Under the pieces are notes generated by a model. That model saw only the letters and a program-made list of their open reading frames with translations. It was not told where the DNA came from and searched no databases. A program made the translations under genes and the position numbers. A stretch of DNA of 64,000 nucleotides from Euborellia annulipes. Its lineage: Eukaryota; Arthropoda; Insecta; Dermaptera; Anisolabididae. Every line of letters starts with the position of its first letter. Position 1 is the stretch's first letter. This document shows positions 51,367 to 62,024 of this stretch, piece after piece. The stretch spans positions 23,262 through 87,261 of the forward strand of contig JAKCPI010004344.1 of the NCBI GenBank assembly GCA_023213315.1, written 5' to 3'.

Positions 51367-51804
51367 CAGGGGCGTATATAGAAATTTTTTTCGGGGGGGC
51401 CTGTCCTCAAAAAATTTTTCTGCGAAAAATTTTGTTTTTCGTGGAACCAAAATTTTGATTTTGCGGAACCAAAATTTTTTTCATGTGCCGTTCGCGGAAC
51501 CAAAAATTTTTCTCGTCCGTAAAAATATTTTACCTCTTTTTTAGAGAGCCAAAATTTTTCCCTTCCGTAAAAATATTTTATCTTTTTTTTTTTTAGAAAG
51601 CCAAAAATTTTTAGCACCTGCGGAACCAAAAAATTTTTTATGTGCGGTTCGCGGAACATTTCACTCTTTTGCGGAACCTGAGATTTTCGTGCTACGGGGC
51701 CGAGCAAATATTTCGGGGGGGGGGGGGGGCGAGACCCATTATTGTCTCTATATCCCTATAGGGCTATATGTATTTAGGAAATTTGGGGGGGGCGGGCCCC
51801 CTCG

Positions 51805-51806
<2 letters not shown>
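51367..51806. mobile_element. CAGGGGCGTATATA element, one end cut
   Basis: Left end CAGGGGCGTATATAGAAATT. The interior has at least four units of the type CGGAACCAAAATTTTT / TCCGTAAAAATATTTTACCT (51425-51640). The G-run side near 51714 and GGGCCCCCTCGG at 51795-51806 mark the right side, where a SINE joins. Confidence 0.7.
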
Positions 51807-51836
<30 letters not shown>

Positions 51837-51990
51837 TCACACAGTCCTTTCGGCAACTTAGGCCATTAAAGACTTTGACGATAACCGTTATTATTTATAA
51901 TATCTATTTGGGGTCCGGGCATTTCTATTTAAGTAATTTGGTATCCAAATGCCTTAAATAAAATTATCGGACTGCCTGGGGTCCGAAAGA
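51807..51990 (-). mobile_element. tRNA-derived SINE, head lost
   Basis: CA run (51806-51834), CTTTCGGCAACTTAGGCCAT, ATAACCGTTATTA, TTTAAGTAATTTGG hairpin, ACTGCCTGGGGTCCGAA. A head fragment (GAACCCGCGACGTTCGGTAT) reappears at 52218-52275 after ~230 bp. Confidence 0.75.
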
Positions 51991-52584
51991 AAGAAAAAAA
52001 CTGTTTTTTTTTTTTTTTTGTTTTTTTTTTTTGTTCTAACTGGATTTAGGAAAATGGACAATTAATTAATTACTCTAGTGCGTCAGAGCAGAATACTAGA
52101 TAAAAGACCAAGTAACTATGTTTCTCTAATATATTCGAACCCACAGCGACGTTTCGGTCGACAATGCGACAAGAGCGGATCCAGAAGTTTCTTGGGAGGG
52201 GGTAATATGGTGTGACTGAACCCGCGACGTTCGGTATAGAAGGAAGGCACGCTACCAACTCCAAGCCCCGTGGGCCTTTTCTTCTTAATTATGAAAAGAA
52301 AATTATTATTATTATTATTCCATTCCAATCCAGTGCCTGCTTGAGGATTTGTTTACATTCATGGAATACACAAATGAAAAGAATACATAAATATTTCTCT
52401 ATACATTTCCTATGGGAGAAATCGTAACTTTAAGAATTAATAACTCCAAAAGTTATAGGAATTTCGGGATAAAAATAATTTTCCTGTAGTTCCGAGAAGA
52501 TCCTCTTTATGAATATAAAATTTCATTTCAAAATTCCAACGGGAAGTTGCCTAAATAGAGCGTGACAGACAGACGGACATTAGT

Positions 52585-52860
52585 GAATTATATATATAGA
52601 AGATATAGATTTTAATCAAAATCGAATTTTGAGAAAATATAAAAAGTTCATCAATAAAGTATTTGTACTCTTTGGTCGGTTTTGTTCAAAAGCTTCGTGT
52701 TACATCCCGGTAGGGGAGGTGGGGGGGGGGTGCCTAACTTAAATATAAAATTTCAACCTCTTTTCGTTCGTGAGATATAGATTTATTCACAGACAGGCAA
52801 ACGGACCATGTTGCGAAAAGCACTTTTTTGGACTCAGAGGGCACTCAAAAAGTGTTTTTG
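52585..52860 (+). mobile_element. Diverged double-hairpin element piece
   Basis: TTTTAATCAAAATCGAATTT, TTCATCAATAAAGTATTTGT, GTCGGTTTTGTTCAAAAGCT, then CAGACAGGCAAACGGACCAT. Ends before the small hairpin. Confidence 0.7.
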
Positions 52861-52864
52861 CTTT

Positions 52865-53660
52865 TCATTTTCTCATTTAAATGGCTAGAGTCACAAATTG
52901 AATCTTTCATCATGAAATATGTCATTTAAATGCTAAACATATTAGACTATAATAAAATGATTGAGAGAAATTCATTTTATTATTGCAAATACAAATATGT
53001 AATGTACAATAAGTATGAGAGAAATTATTGTATGTTCTCATAATCTTTATTGCTTTAGTGTAAGACACTAGAGGGGAGGAGAGAGGGGGGGGTCAAAGAC
53101 CATTTAATTTAAAGAAAAAGAATTAACGGGATCCATTTGATCAGCAGCGACGGCCTATCTCTACTTTCTAAGGGTCATTTGTTCAGAAAATAAAAATACT
53201 GTATTTTTGATGCAACTTTTAAATGTAAATATCTCGCAATCATACCTTTCATCTCCCTTTGTTTCTAACCCCATTAATTGATAGAAGAAGATTTTGGTTA
53301 TTTTAATACTTGGATCTAAGATTAACAAAAATAAGAAAGAAAAAAAAATTATTTTTTTTGTTCAAACTGGATTTACCGAAGAGCAAAATGGACAATTAAT
53401 TAATTACTCTAGTGCGTCAGAGCAGAATACTAGATAAAAATCCAATATAATTAAAAATCTTGTATTTTGACAATTAATGAGGAAGGTCGTTATTTGGGAC
53501 AAAAACGTCGACAATTAATTTATTAAATAAGTCTTTACTTCATTGGCTATCTCCATTTAATAAAGGCTTTATTTATATAAATTGTTTTTAATTTCATCTA
53601 AAGGGTGAAGCTAAGCCTTAGCTAACAAACTGCGGCCTGGGCTCTTATTTAATCATATGA
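52865..53660. other. AT-rich stretch, no gene
   Basis: AATTAATTAATTACTCTAGT occurs at 52060-52085 and again at 53392-53412, a short dispersed repeat. 53570-53660 shares sequence with 22300-22390. Confidence 0.5.
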
Positions 53661-53669
53661 TTAAATTAA

Positions 53670-54281
53670 GGGGGCTCAGGACCGAAGTGGTTACGCATGT
53701 TTTTCCCGCTAAGATGGCGTAGTGTGTCATTAAAAGTATGCCCAAAAATCAAGTAATTCAAAAATTTGCCAAGAGATGTCAGAATGGTAGCTAATAATAT
53801 TTAATGCATTTGGTTGATTTTCATTGATCTTTTAACAATAAATACTTTATAAATGTTATTATATATTATGTATCTTTTATAAAAGCATAAAAATATTTAA
53901 ATATAGGCCAGATATAGGCTATTAGGGGATAAGCTGTTAGACTAGCCTGCCATCTATTGTCAGAATGCTGAACTAATTTGACAGATGAACTTTAAATAAA
54001 TCATCTAAGCTTATTTTAAAAATTTCTTAATTAATATGTGATTAATAATAACAATAAATTCATTTTGAAATTTAAAAAACATTAAAGATTATTGGGACAG
54101 ATTGTTTTTTTTGTATTTGCTTGATAACAAAAAAATTAATTACGATAATTTTTTAATAAATCATTAAAAAGAATTATAGCTCGATGTCCCAATAATCTCT
54201 TATGAATTTAATTCATTTAAAAAAAAAACCGCATTGAAAAATTATTTTTAAAGTACGTTTAGACGTTGCTCCTGAACCCCC
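53670..54281 (+). mobile_element. TTAA MITE family A, reference copy (612 bp)
   Basis: TTAA at 53666-53669 and 54282-54285. Ends GGGGGCTCAGGA and TCCTGAACCCCC are inverted with one mismatch in 12. The interior holds ATTATTGGGACAGATTG and GATGTCCCAATAATC, an inner inverted pair at ~54087-54200. The host repeat without the element is seen at 22380-22410 and 36003-36035. Confidence 0.9.
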
Positions 54282-54289
54282 TTAACTAG

Positions 54290-54995
54290 ATGTAAAAAGA
54301 CAGGAAAGTCTTATCCGTGGGATAGCTATTATAGTTAATAAGAAGTGAATCAACTGGTTCAAAACAAGTTGCCGAAATAACTTAAAATATTGGACATCCC
54401 TGTTTTATTCCAATTATGCCATCATTAACCGGGGCAGATAGCGAGCGATATAATCTGATATTTCATCAGGTTACCATTTTATCAAAGGAAAATAACAAGA
54501 GTGGGGATTTCCTTTTATTATTATAATAATATTCTTAGCCATTTCAAAACACAAACCTCCAGAGATTTCAATTTCTTATTTCAAAAAAAACAAACAAAAC
54601 AAATATATCGTAATGTTCATTAATTTGTTAATTCATTTGTAGGAGACAATTAAAGAGAATGCAATAAAATTTTAGAGGTTAAAGAGGAACGAAAAATGAG
54701 TACAAGGTCAGTTAGAATGTGTGTGTGTGTGTGTGTGTGGGATATGATTAAAGTTCGTGATTCTAATTTAGCTCATTCACCCATTTTATTTATTATCCAG
54801 TTTGTATTAATCATAGCGGAGACTTTCTCTAGATTTAAGAAAAAAAATATATATATTTTTATCCCCTTTTTTTTCACCTTGTTATAGAGAGACCTGTTTT
54901 ATATAATCGTATTATTAGATTCGATATAAATAAAAAAGATTTTAAAATAATAGGTAGCTTATTATAAAAAAAAAAAAATGCGCTAATCATAGAGA
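54290..54995. other. AT-rich stretch, no gene
   Basis: GT run at 54718-54739. No supported exon. Confidence 0.5.
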
Positions 54996-54997
54996 CT

Positions 54998-55195
54998 AGC
55001 CGCGCCGCCCGCCTTCGGCGGGCTTCGCGTCTAGACAGGGGGGGGCTACGCCCCCTGGACCCCACCAGCTGGCTCGGGCCCGCCTGCGGCGGACCCTCGC
55101 CTTAAATATGAGAAACGGGCTGGCGTCTAGAGGCGGGGGCTACGCCCCCCTGGACCCCCCAGCCGCTGGCTCGGAGCCCGCCTGCGGCGGACCCT
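54998..55195. repeat. GC-cluster, duplicated unit
   Basis: Two ~90-bp units, each with GTCTAGA, GGGGGCTACGCCCCC, TGGACCCC, GGCTCGG and GCCCGCCTGCGGCGGACCC, made of short perfect GC palindromes. CCCGCCTTCGGCGGGC opens the cluster. About 75% GC in a genome region near 30%. Such clusters are known from some organellar and microbial genomes, but the origin here is unknown. Confidence 0.7.
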
Positions 55196-55400
55196 GTCTT
55201 TTCGGCAGCTCAGGCCATATAAGACATTTACGATAACCGTTATTGATTTAATATACATATATGGGGTCCAGGCATTCTTATTTAAGCCATCTGGTATCCA
55301 GATGGCTTAAATAAAATCATCGGACTGCCTGGGTCCGAACCCGCGACGTTTGGTATATGAGGTTAGCACGCTAACCTCTACACCACGCCCCGTGGGCTAT
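55195..55400 (-). mobile_element. tRNA-derived SINE
   Basis: CTTTTCGGCAGCTCAGGCCA, ATAACCGTTATTG, a perfect TTTAAGCCATCTGG hairpin, B box CGCGGGTTCGGACCC, head CCCACGGGGCGTGGTGTAGA. Confidence 0.82.
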
Positions 55401-55437
55401 TATAATGTTAAAAGAACAATAATAATAGCCTTTTGGA

Positions 55438-55492
55438 CTATAGCTCAGTGATAGAATTTCCGCCTCTTGTGGTAGGAGTCTAGCAGTTTTCA
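55438..55492 (+). tRNA. tRNA-like fragment
   Basis: GGACTATAGCTCAGTGATAG has the acceptor and D-arm style of a tRNA, including an A box (TAGCTCAGTGATAGA). An anticodon-arm-like CCGCCTCTTGTGG follows. No T-arm or B box is found, so it is a truncated pseudogene at best. Confidence 0.35.
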
Positions 55493-55494
55493 TC

Positions 55495-56380
55495 TTTCTT
55501 TCGTTTATCTTTCCGTCTTTTTCTCATTCTTTTTTCTTCCATTCTCTACATTTTTTCCCTTATTTCTCCTTTATTTCTTTTCAAATTCGTGATATATACA
55601 ACTTCTTTAAGCAAACCTAAAAAATTTTCCAAGTTCCTTTTATTTAATATCATATTTCTATTATGAAAATACATTTAAATAAACTACCTGTCAGTATGAC
55701 TGAGGCTTCCATTCTTCAAATTAATTTGTGATTTATGTAATTAATTACATTGTATTCTACTTTATAAATTATTAATAACTTTCTTTAAAAAAAATGTAGA
55801 GAAGAGGAGAGGGTGAGGGCGCTATAAAAGAATGATTCGCATAATGGGGCGGCTCTATTTATGAATTTTGATAATGGTAGCCAACCCACCTCACCGACTA
55901 ATATGAAATTAAATATAGGACTATTTAAATTTTTTACTATATAATTAGGAGATGGATTATATATAATACTCGGTCTATTTGACGTGTTGAGAGCATCTGT
56001 GTCTGTAAAGCCGTTGGAAATCAAAGACCTTTTACAAGCCGAGACCGAGGTCAAAGGTCACTTGCATCAAGACAACTATTGGCCTTGTAAAGGCGAATAT
56101 CGCCCAATCCTTCCTTCAGAGTGTTAAGTTAATATACAAACCCTTTCACTTAACGGGGATCTCTCTCTCTGTCTCTTTCTCTAACGTGCATTCCCGATAT
56201 GTCAATGTATAACCTTCAATTCTTATTATAATGTTAATATAAATACAAAAATACCACGGAATTCTAAATATATAATCATATAAATAACTATTATTTATAC
56301 TTCCGAAATATCTTTTTTGCTCGTATGGCCTCTGTTGCTGAAAGAGCTCCAAAAATTCTAATTACTATTTACTATTTTTT
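55495..56380. other. AT-rich stretch, no gene
   Basis: CT-rich stretch 55495-55590, then unremarkable sequence. A GAGA run at ~56159-56180. Confidence 0.5.
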
Positions 56381-56382
56381 TC

Positions 56383-57000
56383 ATCAATTCTCGAAGGTTT
56401 ACTTTGAAGTTTGCAAGGTGGACGTGCCGATTTTTAAATAATTTTAAACAATTATTTTTCAGAAATTTTATTAGCTGTCAACTAATTGCAATGTACAGTT
56501 TCGGTCATCTAGTGTGACCTATATAATATATACAATTGCATTATTTTATTTTATACCACATTTAAAAAAATTTTCCTTCTTTTTTTATTCTTTTTTATAC
56601 GAAATTTTATAAATAGCCAACATTCTCAATTCTAATAAATGATTCAAAAATAGAGCAGATATTATTAAACAAATTTATAATTTATAATAATGGTAATTAT
56701 AAATTTGTTTAATAATAATAAATAATAAAATTTCGTATAAAAAAGAATAAAAAAGAAGGAAAAAATTTTTAAATGTATAAAATGAAATAATGCAATTATA
56801 ATAAAAAATGTAATGTCCTGTAAATTAAAGATTATTCGATATATATTCCAGGCCTGATGATGGTCACACTAGATGACCGAAACTGTACATTGCAATCAGT
56901 TATCAGCTAATAAAATTTCTGAAAAATAATTGTTTAAAATTATTTAAAAATCTGCACGTCCACCTTGCAAACTTCAAAGTAAACCTTCGAGAATTGATGG
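56383..57000. repeat. Hammerhead fold-back (~618 bp)
   Basis: Outer arms CATCAATTCTCGAAGGTTTA and inverse. The inner part returns through TATACGAAATTTTATAAATA and inverse. One arm has a complete-looking core (56849-56906), and the other (56488-56520) has lost the CUGANGA box. Confidence 0.8.
56849..56906 (+). ncRNA. Hammerhead ribozyme-like motif
   Basis: CTGATGA, stem II GGTC/GACC with loop ACACTAGAT, GAAA, then a stem III ACTG/CAGT. The cleavage site would be GTT. Stem I pairing is weak. Confidence 0.5.
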
Positions 57001-57009
57001 AATTCTACT

Positions 57010-57525
57010 TGAGCTGTTTCTTGAATATATTAATACTATTTTTTTATTTGATCAGACCCTCACCTACAATTTGAAGAATTCTTAACAAATGCCTTTTTTG
57101 GATACTTAGAAATTCTTAAAGAAACATGAACGAATTAATATAATGGGAAATCTTATTAAGCAATTAAAATAATTTTAAGTCCTCAATTCATTTACCGGTA
57201 TTGGGTATGACACAAAAATTTCTTCAAATTCTACAGTGAGTGCCAACGTTAAAGACCTCTTATGTGATTATTTCTTTATTTAAACCAACCAAGTCTATAC
57301 TTAAGCCTTTACTGGGAAGTGAGTCTCAATCAGTAATTTAAAAAAAAAAAAAAAATTATACACACTACAATTGAGAATTATTCTATTTTTTTTAAACTGT
57401 TTGGTCGTCACTAATCGCGATTTTAAAGGAAAGTTAATTGTTACTGTAATTTATACAGTAATGCGTGAATAATTCTATTATGATTAAAGAAAAATTATAT
57501 AGTTACTTTTGGGTTGTGGCTGGTG
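57010..57525. other. AT-rich spacer
   Basis: Nothing that I can name. Confidence 0.5.
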
Positions 57526-57589
57526 ATGTGATAATAATGAAAAATTGGAGATATCAGCCAAATTGGAATAATCCAGGTTCAATAAAACT

Positions 57590-57642
57590 CCCTGAATAAG
57601 ACGTTTCGGCCTGAATTTATTTGGCCATCTTCAGTTATTGGG
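57590..57642 (-). ncRNA. Hammerhead ribozyme, complete by inspection
   Basis: Stem I CCC/GGG and AATAA/TTATT with a CA bulge, core CTGAAGA, stem II GGCC/GGCC with loop AAATAAATTCA, GAAACGTC. All conserved positions are present. Confidence 0.75.
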
Positions 57643-57876
57643 CTACAAAATTGTATATAGATATTAACAAAATTTTTTACATTCTATTATTACAATATAT
57701 TTTTAAGTTGGTTGTGTTGTTTTTATTTTTACTTACAATTATACACAGTGCACATGTGCACTTGCACTATGTGTATAATTGTAAGTAAAAATAAAAACAA
57801 CACAACCAACTTAAAAAAATATATTGTAGTAATAGAATGTAAAAAATTTTGTTAATATCTATATACAATTTTGTAG

Positions 57877-57929
57877 CCCAATAACTGAAGATGGCCAAAT
57901 AAATTCAGGCCGAAACGTCTTATTCAGGG
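57877..57929 (+). ncRNA. Hammerhead ribozyme, complete by inspection
   Basis: Inverse partner of 57590-57642. CTGAAGA 57885-57891, GAAAC 57912-57916, GTC 57917-57919, stem I 3' side TTATT 57920-57924. Confidence 0.75.
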
Positions 57930-58452
57930 AGTTTTATTGAACCTGGATTATTCCAATTTGGCTGATATCTCCAATTTTTCATTATTATGAAAAATTATAT
58001 ATATTTACAAATATTTATACAATACTGTAAAAACTTTCATACTCAATTCTATTTATATAAAAAATTAATTTAATTCAATTTAATAATGAAGAGCCTAAAT
58101 GGTCTCAATAGCCAAAAGGGAAAAAAAAAACATTGAAGAAGGTTGCGATTGGAAACGTGGACAGTTTAAAAATATCTTAATTTAATTAATGTTTTAAAAA
58201 AGAAAGAAAAAAGCCATGTGTGGCTTATGTCGCTCTAAAGCTTTTGAATTTATATTTTGTAAAAATTTTTCTTATTATTATTGGTTTTATTTTTGTATAA
58301 AAAATCCCTTCAAAATATGAATTCAATTTTTTTTAAACAAAATTAGAACCAATAACAATAAAAAATCATTGTAAAAGGAGCAGGCGGTTTACTCGATTCT
58401 GTTGCAGATGAAGAAATAATTTACGAAAAATTATATCGAGGATTTTTAATAA

Positions 58453-58513
58453 CAAGACGACTGTGATTGCAATTTAACAGTTTCGGTCAGAAAAGACCAT
58501 CATCAGGCCTGCG
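58453..58513 (-). ncRNA. Hammerhead ribozyme with full stem III
   Basis: On the minus strand: stem I 5' AGGC, CTGATGA, stem II GGTC/GACC with loop TTTTCT, GAA, stem III ACTGT/ACAGT closing TAAATTGCAATC, cleavage triplet GTC, stem I 3' GTCT. It has a real stem III, unlike the ACGT type elsewhere in the window. Confidence 0.72.
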
Positions 58514-58698
58514 AAAGTTTACAGAAAAAGTGAGTCAGCACACAGTAATACAAAAAATTAATCACATCACCAATTTACATTTTCAAGAACATTCTCTTAA
58601 ATTCTAGCTTATTCGAATACTGAATGAATTCGAATACCGAATCATGTCATTAATTTTTTGTATTGCTGTGTGCTGACTCACTTTTTCTGTAATCTTTC

Positions 58699-58757
58699 AC
58701 AGGCCTGATGATGGTCTTTTCTGACCAAAACTGTTAAATAGCAATCACAGTCGTCTT
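58699..58757 (+). ncRNA. Hammerhead ribozyme-like motif, inactive core
   Basis: Inverse partner of 58453-58513. GACCGAAAC is changed to GACCAAAAC, which alters a conserved G. Confidence 0.65.
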
Positions 58758-58959
58758 GTCATTGAAAATCCTCGATATAATTATTTATCTGCACCTACAT
58801 CTGCAGCAGAATCGAGTAAACCTCCTGCTCCTTTTACAATATCATCCTCGGGCTATTTCTACCGTGCAAAAAAATCATATTTACAAAATGTAAATTCAAA
58901 AGCTCCAGAGCATTAGAGGCCATTTGTGCCACATATGACTTATTTAAAAAACAATCGCA

Positions 58960-59600
58960 ATTTTCAAAAATTTCACTAATATATTAATAATAATTAAAAA
59001 ATTTTCATATTAAAAATCCATGAAATAAACGCATGAATGACTTTTAATTTTGGCACTGACTGTACACATTCTTTTCAAAAATTAAATAGTGATAATTAAA
59101 TATCCAGACCTCATATATAAATTTATTAACTCTTCAATTAAATGATGAGGTATTCATTAAAATATAATTTTTTATTCATTTATAAATTAAAAAAAAATCT
59201 ACCATATTTCAAATTAAATGCATTGTATATATGAATGGAACAAAATATTAAAAAAAAAAAAAAATTCATTAACCAAATTGAAGCTTCTGATTAAGTTTAA
59301 ATAATAAATAAATAAATAAATTATAAACAACCTTTAAAAATTAAATTTATACTGACGACTTCAAAGAGAATTTTCATTAGAAGGGTTGGGCTAATTAACA
59401 AGTATTTATCATCTACACAGTTCAATATTCATGCATTAGCAATATTATTAATTGAAAAACATGTGCAGTCAAAGAGAAAGAGAGAGTTGATATTTATTCG
59501 TGTATTTTGTATAAGAGAAAAATTGAAGTCATTTTATTTATTATATGAGAAATAATTGAACACATGTAGCTACATCCAATTAATTAGAATAAAAAATCTT
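58960..59600. other. AT-rich spacer
   Basis: A/T runs only. No gene or named repeat. Confidence 0.5.
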
Positions 59601-59605
59601 TTTTT

Positions 59606-60260
59606 ACTTTCTCTTACCTATGTATATATGTAATATATATATAGAGAGAAAGTATTGGATTCATGTCAAAAATTCGATGTCGAGATTTTGATGGATCTTC
59701 ACGTTTTGAGGTCCCCTGAGTCCAAAAAAGTGGTTTTCGCGACATGGTCTGTCTGTCTGTGTGTCTGTGTGTGTTCAATTTTAAGCATGAAGGAATTGAG
59801 CTATGAGGCTGAAATTTTATATTTAAGTTAAACACCCCCCGGGACCGGAAAAATAAGCTTTTAATCAAAATTGGCCAAAGAGTACTAGTACTTTACTGAT
59901 GTACTTTTTCAGTTTTTTTCGATTTTCTCAAAATTCGCTCTAACGATTTTGATTAAAATTCAAAAATCAATTATTTTTTAGATGCTCTTTCAAATGTATA
60001 TTCTCGTTTTGACCTCAAAATTGTTTGAAGCACACTTTACTCTTGTGCTTCATAGGAAAGATAGGATAAATGGTTGCCATGGTAACTAAATATAAATAAT
60101 TTCCCATACTTATAAATTTTACATCTGAATTCAAATATTCCCTACTGCCGGGAACTAAATACATGTCGACACAAAAAATCTGGTGTGACAAGCACAGAAC
60201 ACAACTTTCGATTACCGAAGGTAAGAGAAAGTTGTGTGCTGTGCGCCAGTCACACCAGAT
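59606..60260 (-). mobile_element. Double-hairpin element, full short form (655 bp)
   Basis: Starts ACTTTCTCTTACC, GTCTGTCTGTGTG at 59747-59773, X-box-like palindrome 60073-60086, ends CACACCAGAT. Confidence 0.92.
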
Positions 60261-60331
60261 TTTTTTTATTTTATTTTTATTTTTATTTTTGCATGGTGGA
60301 TTCAAATTAGTAAAACATGACTGGTTTAACG

Positions 60332-60453
60332 AAATGATTTCATATATAGAGTTTGAAAAGGCTGTAGAATTTTGTAAATTTTCTATTGGTCTACACCCTG
60401 CTAATCATTACTCCCTTCAGTTTCTTAGGCTGAGAATTAAGTCAAAAACCTGA
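60332..60453 (+). pseudogene. TPR-like coding fragment (possible last exon)
   Basis: A T-rich tract and CAAATTAG at 60268-60312 could be a splice acceptor. The frame then reads HDWFNEMISYIEFEKAVEFC, KFSIGLHPANHYSLQFLRLR and stops at TGA. The spacing of Y..F..AV.....  and L.P.N..SL recalls one tetratricopeptide repeat. No AATAAA follows closely. It may be a true terminal exon or a retrocopy scrap. Assignment is tentative. Confidence 0.35.
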
Positions 60454-60507
60454 TTAGTTGCCTTTTTTCACAATAGTATATTAATAATTACAAATTAATA
60501 TTTTTTT

Positions 60508-60997
60508 TCGCTCAGGGCTCTATAATTTGTGGGTACTTGGATGGCGACCACGACCTGCCCGAGCTGGGACAGGCAGTCAGATCTTTGTATGACTGTCTCT
60601 TCTTTCTATATTTTCAACAGGCGTCAGACGCCCTCGAACTTGGTGTAATTGGTAGGGCACCTGCCTTGAATATCAAGGGTCACGGGATAGGACCCCAGGT
60701 AGTCCGATTTGGATTCCAAATGGCTTAAATAAGAATGCCTGGACCTCAAATACATTTATAACGGTTATCGCCAAAAGTCTTAAATGGCCTGAGTTGCCGA
60801 GAAGTCTGTGAATATCTGTGTGAGTGTGAATGAGGAAAAGTCTGTTTTTTTATAAAAAAAAAAATAAAATAAACAGGCGTCAGACCGTACGATGGGCCTA
60901 TCCTCTTGGTCGCAAAAACAAATAATGGAGGGAAAGAGTGAGGTCCGCAGACCCCTCACAGCTGGAATAAGGCGAGGATAGAAGAAGAAGAATATTA
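60508..60997 (+). mobile_element. 5S-like-head SINE with a tRNA SINE inside
   Basis: Head TTCGCTCAGGGCTCTATAAT, GTACTTGGATGGCGACCACG (closest of all copies to the 5S box C region), and tail GGGAAAGAGTGAGGTCCGC and GGATAGAAGAAGAAGAA. The SINE at 60630-60871 interrupts it in AACAGGCGTCAGAC. Confidence 0.85.
60630..60871 (+). mobile_element. tRNA-derived SINE with perfect 14-bp duplication
   Basis: Head GCCCTCGAACTTGGTGTAAT, body, AACGGTTATCG, GTGTGAGTGTGAATGAGG, A-rich tail. AACAGGCGTCAGAC flanks it at 60616-60629 and 60872-60885. This fixes both ends of the SINE family. Confidence 0.93.
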
Positions 60998-60999
60998 TT

Positions 61000-61488
61000 A
61001 TTATTTTCTTCTAGAAAATTTAGAATTTGATCCATAGAAGAAATCTGTAAATAGAGTTTTTAAATACAGTATCTTCAATATTAGACAAAATCCTCACCGC
61101 CCAAAAAAAAATCCCTACTTCCCACTTGTGGACCGATCTAGGCTCTTATAGATGGAAAATTTCAAATTATAAAAAAAAGTATTTTGTTGAAACTATAACT
61201 AATTTTGATATTTTTTAGGCATTTCTTATTATAAAAAGTCTTAGCTTTTTGTGTTTTTAACAAAGACCTATGTTGGAGATTGTCACATCCAACCAAGAAG
61301 AAGATGGGAAAAATTAAGAGTAGGAGTAGTAGTTTCGCCTCTTCTTTAATTACTTTTTGACTTGATATCGACTTTTTTTTTATTATTAAAATAATATATT
61401 TCATTTTTCATTATTTTATAAATTTACTAGGGTGAATTAATTTAAGATTTGATACTTTTTAGATAAACTCAGTGGCTGTTTATTTATA
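61000..61488. other. AT-rich stretch, no gene
   Basis: Nothing that I can name. Confidence 0.5.
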
Positions 61489-61490
61489 CA

Positions 61491-61692
61491 ACCGGAAAAG
61501 GAGCAGCCATGTCTCCAATTTTTCACAGATTAATGAAATGTTTCTTGAAAATTTTATTATCCCATCATCCGGGAACTAAACACTTTTGAACTGTTGATGG
61601 GATAATAAAATTTTCTCGAAACGTCTCGTTGATTTGTGAAAATTAGAGACTTTATATTTTATGACTGCTCCTGCTTCTTTTTCTGTTTTTGT
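61491..61692. repeat. Fold-back with hammerhead scrap
   Basis: ACCGGAAAAGGAGCAGCCAT at ~61491 returns inverted near 61690. TTATTATCCCATCATC and its inverse form the inner stem. CTCGAAACGTCTCG (~61614-61627) is a hammerhead 3' half. Confidence 0.65.
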
Positions 61693-61699
61693 TACTTTT

Positions 61700-61850
61700 A
61701 CTTTCTCTTAACTCTATATATGTTAATATATTTAGAAAATATTGGATTCATGTCAAAAATTCGATGTCGAGATTTTGATGGATATACACGTTTTGAGGTC
61801 CCCCCTCGCTAAGTTGTGTACTGTGAGACTATCACACCATATTTTTAAAT
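61700..61850 (-). mobile_element. Double-hairpin element, interior deleted
   Basis: ACTTTCTCTTAACTCTATAT through CACGTTTTGAGGTCCCCC, then directly GTTGTGTACTGTGAGACTAT of the large hairpin. Confidence 0.7.
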
Positions 61851-62024
61851 TTAGTGTTTTTTCGGGACCATTTCGACGTTAGCTCGTTATAAATTCCTTA
61901 TCCAGGTAAAAACAAAAATTATTTTTATTTAATAACTATCTCTAATCATAGCCGATATTCTTATTATATAAATGAAAGGTTAGACTAGAGTGTTTCTCAA
62001 TTATCGAGGAAGAAGAAATCGTGA

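Larger units (their letters stand above)
57530..57995. repeat. Hammerhead fold-back with two intact cores (~460 bp)
   Basis: Arms of about 225 bp are almost identical, from CATTATTATGAAAAAT-type outer bases to a turn at GTGCACATGTGCAC (~57750-57763). The ribozyme cores at 57590-57642 (minus) and 57877-57929 (plus) are identical. Confidence 0.88.
58195..58955. repeat. Hammerhead fold-back (~760 bp)
   Basis: Arms pair from GCCATGTGTGGC (58212-58223)/GCCACATATGAC at the outside, through AAAGGAGCAGGCGGTTTACT and inverse, to the ribozyme regions 58453-58513 and 58699-58757. The centre is ACATTTTCAAGAACATTCTC-type sequence. Confidence 0.8.

Noticed and set aside
51294..51707. 137-codon frame on the minus strand
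   Set aside because: Lies in the repeated CGGAACCAAAATTTTT units of a mobile element. The repetition of the protein simply follows the DNA units.
52140..52165. GACGTTTCGGTCGAC as a hammerhead
   Set aside because: Only the GAAACGTC half is present, with no CUGANGA box or stem II partner within reach.
59614..59868. Recurrent 60-90 codon frame (MIKSLFFRSRG...) found in many double-hairpin copies
   Set aside because: It runs through the GT/GTCT microsatellite, so frame and length change with repeat number, and it is cut at different points in each copy. The similarity comes from the DNA repeat, not from protein selection.
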